Shown here one piece after another: positions 32,391 through 38,786 of a stretch of DNA of 38,786 nucleotides. Every line of letters begins with the position of its first letter. Position 1 is the first letter of the stretch. A model generated the notes under the pieces. It was not told where the DNA came from and did no database searches. It saw nothing but the letters and a program-made list of their open reading frames with translations. The stretch spans positions 1,929 to 40,714 of the forward strand of contig NZ_LMMT01000027.1 in assembly GCF_001422365.1 (NCBI RefSeq). Direction: 5' to 3'. The translations under genes and the position numbers were made by a program. The DNA is from Pseudorhodoferax sp. Leaf265 (GTDB lineage: Bacteria > Pseudomonadota > Gammaproteobacteria > Burkholderiales > Burkholderiaceae_C).

Positions 32391-33239
32391 ATGGCGGCTG
32401 TCATGGCAACCGGTCAGGACGCTTCGGTCGGCCGCGAATTCGCCTGGACCCAGGCGGACTTCACGCGCGTGCAGCGCCTGATTTACCAGCGCGCCGGCAT
32501 CTCCCTGCACGACGGCAAGCACGCCATGGTCTACAGCCGGCTGTCGCGCCGCCTGCGCGACACCGGCTACAACAGCTTCGACGACTACCTGAGCTGGCTG
32601 GAGCGCGACGACGGCGCCGAATGGCAGGAGTTCGTCAACGCGCTGACCACCAACCTCACGGCCTTCTTCCGCGAGCAGCACCATTTCGTGCTGCTGGACC
32701 AGCACCTGCGCCAACACCGGCCGGCCGGCAGCGGCTGGCGCATCTGGTGCAGCGCGGCCTCGACCGGCGAGGAACCGTATTCCATCGTCATGACGGCGAT
32801 GGAGGCGCTGGGCGGGGCCACCGGCTTCGGCCTGTGGGCCAGCGACATCGATTCCAAGGTGCTGGCCACGGCGCAGCGCGGCGTGTACCGGCTCGAATCG
32901 CTCAAGGGCGTGAGCCAGGAGCGGCTGCAGCGCTTCTTCCTGCGGGGCAAGGGCAGCAACGAGGGCCTTGTGCGCGTGCGGCCCGAGCTGATCAAGGCGG
33001 TCGACTTCCTGCCCGTGAACCTGATCCGCAACGACTGGCCGTTCCGCGAGCCCTTCGACGTGGTGTTCTGCCGCAACGTGATGATCTATTTCGATGCGCC
33101 GACGCAGCGCCAGGTGCTGGAACGCATCCACCGCGTGATGCGGCCGGGCGGCCTGCTGTTCGTGGGCCATGCCGAGAATTTCAGCGAGTCGCGTGACCTG
33201 TTCACGCTCAAGGGAAAGACCGCATATGAGCGTCGCTGA
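32391..33239 (+). CDS. cheR: chemotaxis receptor methyltransferase CheR
   Basis: Methylates receptor glutamates with SAM for adaptation. The 282 residues compare with 286 in E. coli. The N-terminal helical domain has TRVQRLIYQRAGISL. Then come TNLTAFFREQHHF, the SAM motif WCSAASTGEEPYSIVM, LWASDIDSKVL, and DVVFCRNVMIYF. No clear Shine-Dalgarno site precedes the ATG at 32391. An alternative ATG lies 12 bases further down. The end overlaps cheD by 14 bases, so translation is likely coupled. Confidence 0.96.
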   Translation: MAAVMATGQDASVGREFAWTQADFTRVQRLIYQRAGISLHDGKHAMVYSRLSRRLRDTGYNSFDDYLSWLERDDGAEWQEFVNALTTNLTAFFREQHHFVLLDQHLRQHRPAGSGWRIWCSAASTGEEPYSIVMTAMEALGGATGFGLWASDIDSKVLATAQRGVYRLESLKGVSQERLQRFFLRGKGSNEGLVRVRPELIKAVDFLPVNLIRNDWPFREPFDVVFCRNVMIYFDAPTQRQVLERIHRVMRPGGLLFVGHAENFSESRDLFTLKGKTAYERR

Positions 33240-33927
33240 AACAGGCTTTGTCGGTGGCCGCCGCGCGCCGCCGCCCACCGCCGCACCTGCGGCGCGCAGC
33301 GGGCCGGGTGCGGTGTCGCTCCAGCAGCTCAAGAGCGCGCCGCGCAAGCCGGGCGAGGCCTCCTTCTTCTACCTGGACCACCACTTCCAGTACAACGCCG
33401 TGAAGGTGTTGCCGGGCGAGTACTTCGTCTCGGGCGACGACATCGTGATGATGACGGTGCTGGGCTCGTGCATCTCGGCCTGCCTGTGGGATTCGCGCGC
33501 GCGCATCGGCGGCATGAACCACTTCATGTTGCCCGAAGGCGGCGGCGAGGACGGCTTCGGCCGCTACGGCTCCTACGCGATGGAACTGCTGATCAACGAA
33601 CTGCTCAAGAGCGGCGCGCGGCGCGAATCGCTGCAGGCCAAGATCTTCGGCGGCGCCCAGGTGATGGCCAACTTCACGACCATGAACGTGGGCGAGCGCA
33701 ACACCAAGTTCGTGGTGGACTACCTGCAGACCGAGCGCATCCCGCTGCTGTCGCAGGACGTGCTGGACATCTACCCGCGCAAGGTCTGCTTCTTCCCGGA
33801 GACGGGCAAGGCCATGGTCAAGCGGCTGGCCCATGCCCATCCGGAGCAGATCGAGATCCACGAGAAGAACGGCAATGCCGCCACCGTGGCCAAGTCCAAC
33901 GCTGGCGGCTCCGTCGACCTGTTCTGA
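33226..33927 (+). CDS. cheD: chemoreceptor glutamine deamidase CheD
   Basis: Deamidates receptor glutamines, 233 residues. The catalytic Cys is C82 ([11 protein letters not shown]) and the His is H99 (MNHFMLP), 17 apart as in Thermotoga CheD (C27, H44). The N-terminal 40 residues are an extra Ala/Pro/Arg-rich extension. The C-terminus ends GGSVDLF, closely like the tail of the CheZ-like protein. The ATG at 33226 overlaps cheR by 14 bases and the gene is followed by cheB after two bases. Confidence 0.95.
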   Translation: MSVAETGFVGGRRAPPPTAAPAARSGPGAVSLQQLKSAPRKPGEASFFYLDHHFQYNAVKVLPGEYFVSGDDIVMMTVLGSCISACLWDSRARIGGMNHFMLPEGGGEDGFGRYGSYAMELLINELLKSGARRESLQAKIFGGAQVMANFTTMNVGERNTKFVVDYLQTERIPLLSQDVLDIYPRKVCFFPETGKAMVKRLAHAHPEQIEIHEKNGNAATVAKSNAGGSVDLF

Positions 33928-33929
33928 CC

Positions 33930-35021
33930 ATGGCCAAGATCCGTGTCCTGGTGGTGGACGACTCGGCGCTGGTGCGCAGCCTGCTGGCGGAGATCATCAA
34001 CCGCCAGCCCGACATGACCTGCATCGGTGCGGCCAACGACCCCTTGGTGGCGCGCGAGATGATCCGCGAGCTCAATCCCGACGTGGTGACGCTGGACGTG
34101 GAGATGCCGCGCATGGACGGCATCGATTTCCTGGGCCGGCTGATGCGCTTGCGGCCCATGCCGGTGGTGATGGTCTCCACGCTGACGGCGCAGGGTGCCG
34201 AGGTGACGCTGCGGGCACTCGAGCTGGGCGCGGTGGACTTCGTGGCCAAGCCGCGCATCGGCCTGGCTACCGGGCTGCAGGAGCTGGCTGGCGACATCGT
34301 CGAGAAGGTGCGCGTGGCCTCGGTGGCCAAGTTCCGCAAGCCGGCACCCGTGGTGGCCGCACCGTCCGGCACTGCCGCACCCGCCAGCCCGGCGCCGCGC
34401 AGCGGCCTGTTGGGCCGCGTGTCGACGGAGAAGCTGATCTGCATCGGAGCCTCCACGGGTGGCACCGAGGCGATCCGTGAGGTGCTGGTGGCGATGCCGG
34501 CCGATGCGCCGGCCATCGTGATCACCCAGCACATGCCGCCGGGCTTCACGACCAGCTTCGCGGCGCGGCTGAACGGGCTGTGCCGCATCACCGTCAAGGA
34601 AGCGCAGCACGGCGAGCGCATCCTGCCGGGCCACGCCTACATCGCGCCGGGCGGGCGCCAGTTCCGCATCGAGCGCAGCGGCGCCAACTACATGGCGGTG
34701 GTGGAGGACGCGCCGCCGGTGAACCGGCACAAGCCTTCGGTGGAGGTGCTGTTCCTGTCGGCGGCGGCGCTGGTGGGCCGCAATGCCTACGGCATCATGC
34801 TGACCGGCATGGGCAACGATGGCGCGCGTGCCATGCGCGAGATGCACGACAAGGGCAGCTACAACTACGCCCAGGACGAGGCCAGCTGTGTGGTGTTCGG
34901 CATGCCCAAGGAGGCGATCGCCCATGGCGCCGTGGACGAGGTGCTGCCGCTGAACCAGATCGCACCGGCCCTTCTGGCCAAGCTGGGCAGCGCCACCGAC
35001 CGGCTGCACCACCGCATCTGA
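33930..35021 (+). CDS. cheB: chemotaxis response regulator and methylesterase CheB
   Basis: Removes receptor methyl groups and deamidates glutamines. The 363 residues compare with 349 in E. coli. The receiver domain has acidic D10/D11 and phosphorylation site D56 ([13 protein letters not shown]). An Ala/Pro linker lies at about 140-160. The catalytic triad is S175 (GASTGG), H201 (QHMPPGF) and D297 (TGMGNDG), each offset by 11 from E. coli S164, H190 and D286. It is the last chemotaxis gene. The stop abuts the convergent phospholipase-like gene with no gap. Confidence 0.97.
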   Translation: MAKIRVLVVDDSALVRSLLAEIINRQPDMTCIGAANDPLVAREMIRELNPDVVTLDVEMPRMDGIDFLGRLMRLRPMPVVMVSTLTAQGAEVTLRALELGAVDFVAKPRIGLATGLQELAGDIVEKVRVASVAKFRKPAPVVAAPSGTAAPASPAPRSGLLGRVSTEKLICIGASTGGTEAIREVLVAMPADAPAIVITQHMPPGFTTSFAARLNGLCRITVKEAQHGERILPGHAYIAPGGRQFRIERSGANYMAVVEDAPPVNRHKPSVEVLFLSAAALVGRNAYGIMLTGMGNDGARAMREMHDKGSYNYAQDEASCVVFGMPKEAIAHGAVDEVLPLNQIAPALLAKLGSATDRLHHRI

Positions 35022-36644
35022 TCAGAGCATCGCGTCGGGCGCGAGCGGGCCGATCAGCTTGAGCAGCCACTGCATGCCCAGGCCCGCATCGGGCTCGAAG
35101 CGGGTGCGGATGGGTGGGCCGTCGGGCGCGTGCCAGACCAGCCGGCCGTCTTCTAGCGCGACGCGGTAGGCGTCCTGCTCCAGCACGGGCTTGGCCATGT
35201 CTTCGGCCTGGCGGGCGAGCGTGCCGCTGCGGATCAGCAGCGCGATCTCGCTGTTCTGCAGCTGCGAGCGCAGGTCCAGGTTCATCGAGCCGACCACCAG
35301 CAGGCTGTGGTCCAGCACCAGGGTCTTGGCATGCAGGCTCGCGCGCGAGGCGCCGACACTGCCGCCCGCGCCGGGTTGGCGCGGGGGGCTGCTTTCGGAG
35401 CCGCGGCGCGCCACGCGCGCCATGCCGGCCGAGCCGCCGGTCAGCACCGAGTCGCCCGCGCCGAGCTCGGCCCGCATCTCGTAGAGCTCCACACCCATCT
35501 CCAGCAGGCGCTTGCGGTAGCGCGCGTAGCCCACATGGGCCAACGGAGCATCGGTGGCGGCCAGCGAATTGGTCAGCACGCGCACGCGCACGCCGGCGCG
35601 GCGCAGTTGCGCGAACACGTCCATCATGGGTTCGCCGGGCACGAAGTAGGGCGAGACGATGAACAGGTCTTCGCGCGTGGCCGCCATCAGGCGCAGCAGG
35701 CCATCGACCACGGTGTCGTCCTGGCCTTCCTGTTCGGATGCGATCTTGTCGGCCTTGTCCACCAGCAGCAGCGAGGGGGCCCAGGTCAGCCGCGCGGGTG
35801 AGAGGTCCAGCGGCGATGCGCCGGGGTCGGCGTCGGGCTGGTCGAGCGGATCGTCGGGCTTCTTGAGCGCGTCGAGTTCGTCGGGGCTCAGCAACGATTG
35901 CACGGGGTAGGCGAGTTCGTTGTTCCAGTAGGCGTCGAAGCTGGCCGACATGGTGCGCACGATGCGGCCGGCGGCCAGCACGTCGAGGTCGATGAAGTTG
36001 CTCTCTTCGCCCTGGCCAAAGTAGGCGTCGCCGAGGTTGCGCCCGCCCGTGATGCCCACGGTGTTGTCGGCGATGAAGGCCTTGTTGTGCATGCGCCGCT
36101 GGGCCTGTTCGATGTTGCCCAGCGACCCCAGCAGCCGGCCGGCGAGCGAGCGCCGCGAACCGGGCAGCGGGTTGTACAGCCGGACCTCGATGTTGGGAAC
36201 GAAGGCCAGCCGCAGCACCTGCGCGTTGGCGCCCGTGGTGTTGAAGTCGTCCAGCAGGATGCGCACACGCACGCCGCGCGCGGCCGCCTCGCGCAGGCGC
36301 TGCAGCAGCTGGCCGGTGCTGGGGTCGGCAAGGATGGCGTAGTACTGCAGGTCCAGCGTCTTGTCGGCCGCGTCGATCAGACTGAGCCGGCTGGTGTAGG
36401 CGGCTTCGGTTCCGCCCAGCAGCCGAAAGCCCGAACCGTGGCGTTGGCCGGTGCGGGCGATGTGTTCGGCCACACTGCGGCCCAGACGTGTGTCGTCGGC
36501 CTGTTGCAGGGCGTGGGAGACAGGGCGCTGCACCTCGGACGGCAGGCTGGCACAGGCGGTGAGGCACAGCGCCATCCACGCGATGAACAGCCGCAGGACC
36601 GACAAGGGGGAGGGCTGAGACTGGAGGCGGCTGGACTGCTGCAT
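35022..36644 (-). CDS. phospholipase D/cardiolipin synthase-family lipoprotein
   Basis: A 540-residue protein with two HKD motifs: HNKAFIADN (H186, K188) with GGRN after it, and HAKTLVLDHS (H438) with GSMN after it. This pairing defines PLD-type phosphatidyltransferases. The N-terminus has a hydrophobic signal and lipobox (LTAC, C31), so it is probably a lipid-anchored periplasmic or outer-membrane protein. That is unlike ClsA, which has two transmembrane helices. The substrate could be cardiolipin-type or another phospholipid. A start at residue 24 (MALCLTAC) would still keep the lipobox but gives too short a signal. It is convergent with cheB with no gap. Confidence 0.88.
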   Translation of the reverse strand: MQQSSRLQSQPSPLSVLRLFIAWMALCLTACASLPSEVQRPVSHALQQADDTRLGRSVAEHIARTGQRHGSGFRLLGGTEAAYTSRLSLIDAADKTLDLQYYAILADPSTGQLLQRLREAAARGVRVRILLDDFNTTGANAQVLRLAFVPNIEVRLYNPLPGSRRSLAGRLLGSLGNIEQAQRRMHNKAFIADNTVGITGGRNLGDAYFGQGEESNFIDLDVLAAGRIVRTMSASFDAYWNNELAYPVQSLLSPDELDALKKPDDPLDQPDADPGASPLDLSPARLTWAPSLLLVDKADKIASEQEGQDDTVVDGLLRLMAATREDLFIVSPYFVPGEPMMDVFAQLRRAGVRVRVLTNSLAATDAPLAHVGYARYRKRLLEMGVELYEMRAELGAGDSVLTGGSAGMARVARRGSESSPPRQPGAGGSVGASRASLHAKTLVLDHSLLVVGSMNLDLRSQLQNSEIALLIRSGTLARQAEDMAKPVLEQDAYRVALEDGRLVWHAPDGPPIRTRFEPDAGLGMQWLLKLIGPLAPDAML

Positions 36645-36684
36645 GGCGCCATGAAGGTAGCCATGCGCCGAAGCGGTGTCTGTA

Positions 36685-36701
36685 GGCGCAGCCGCTGCGC
36701 C
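36685..36701. other. GC-rich palindrome between uup and the PLD-family gene
   Basis: GGCGCAGC, C, GCTGCGCC: an 8-pair hairpin in the 66-base gap. It has no T-run on the minus strand after it, so it is not a standard terminator. It could slow transcription or mark an mRNA processing site. Confidence 0.4.
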
Positions 36702-36710
36702 ATTGTGGGC

Positions 36711-38603
<1,893 letters not shown>

Positions 38604-38669
38604 AGGATGAAAATTATCCCGGCATCGTCACCTCGCGGCACGCGCCAGCACCACATCGTCGAAAAAAGT

Positions 38670-38699
38670 TTGCGGGAGCAGGACAAGCTGTTGTATAGT
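38670..38699 (+). promoter_or_regulatory. candidate strong sigma-70 promoter, possibly of an rRNA operon
   Basis: TTGCGG, an 18-base spacer, then TATAGT. An A-run (GAAAAAA) lies just upstream, as an UP element would. The stretch GGGCTTCGCTGATC directly after the -10 box resembles the start of rRNA leaders in Comamonadaceae as I remember them. The 87 bases after the -10 box contain a GATCAC/GTGATC hairpin at 38713-38737 and then purine-rich sequence to the edge, with no gene start visible. The rRNA assignment rests on memory and on the absence of a coding start. Confidence 0.5.
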
Positions 38700-38712
38700 C
38701 GTGGGCTTCGCT

Positions 38713-38737
38713 GATCACTGCTTCAAACGCTGTGATC
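38713..38737. other. hairpin in the possible leader at the right edge
   Basis: GATCAC at 38713-38718 pairs with GTGATC at 38732-38737 around a 13-base loop. It lies about 14 bases after the -10 box. It could be part of an rRNA leader or an operator. There is no coding sequence in 38604-38786. Confidence 0.35.
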
Positions 38738-38786
38738 CACCAGCTCGGCCAAGCTGCTCGGCAGGTTGAAAAAGAAAGCGAAAAAA

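Overview
The window is very GC-rich and gene-dense, with almost no non-coding DNA. Codon use, the flagellar gene order and the protein sequences point to a motile betaproteobacterium of the Burkholderiales, most probably Comamonadaceae (Acidovorax-like). That placement is inferred from gene content, without a database search. There are 41 protein-coding genes, one of them cut by the left edge, and no tRNA, CRISPR array or insertion sequence that I can see. The last 180 bases look like the promoter and leader of an rRNA or other stable-RNA operon whose genes lie beyond the right edge.

Region 1 (2-8288, all +) is a glycan cassette. It starts with a large GT41 (O-GlcNAc-transferase/SPINDLY-type) protein that carries two catalytic domains around a TPR block. 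CDP-glucose synthesis (rfbF), 4,6-dehydration (rfbG), an RmlC-type epimerase, an NAD-dependent reductase/epimerase, two methyltransferase-family proteins (CmcI-like and TylF-like) and a hexapeptide acyltransferase follow. Several junctions overlap by the ATGA or GTGA arrangement, so this is one operon. It ends 61 bases from a flagellin gene, which suggests flagellin glycosylation, although an O-antigen role cannot be excluded.

Region 2 (8350-13553) holds two full-length flagellin genes arranged head to head around a 353-base spacer with two candidate back-to-back sigma-28 promoters. The cap gene fliD and the chaperone genes fliS and fliT follow. fliS has its own promoter with a perfect sigma-28 -10 box.

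Region 3 (13575-25148) is the basal body, switch and export operon: fliE on the minus strand, then fliFGHIJK and fliLMNOPQR on the plus strand, mostly overlapping. A dispersed GC-rich repeat interrupts it between fliL and fliM, and a second copy sits after fliR.

Region 4 (25341-28697) holds alkB, an aldo/keto reductase and a two-component pair. The cytoplasmic kinase has an N-terminal receiver domain and is divergent from the chemotaxis operon.

Region 5 (28868-35021) is the chemotaxis operon: a short CheZ-like protein with a DxxxQ motif, then cheY, cheA, cheW, cheR, cheD and cheB. The CheZ-like protein and CheD share an unusual C-terminal tail. Region 6 (35022-38603) holds a lipoprotein of the phospholipase D/cardiolipin synthase family and the ABC-F ATPase gene uup, both on the minus strand.
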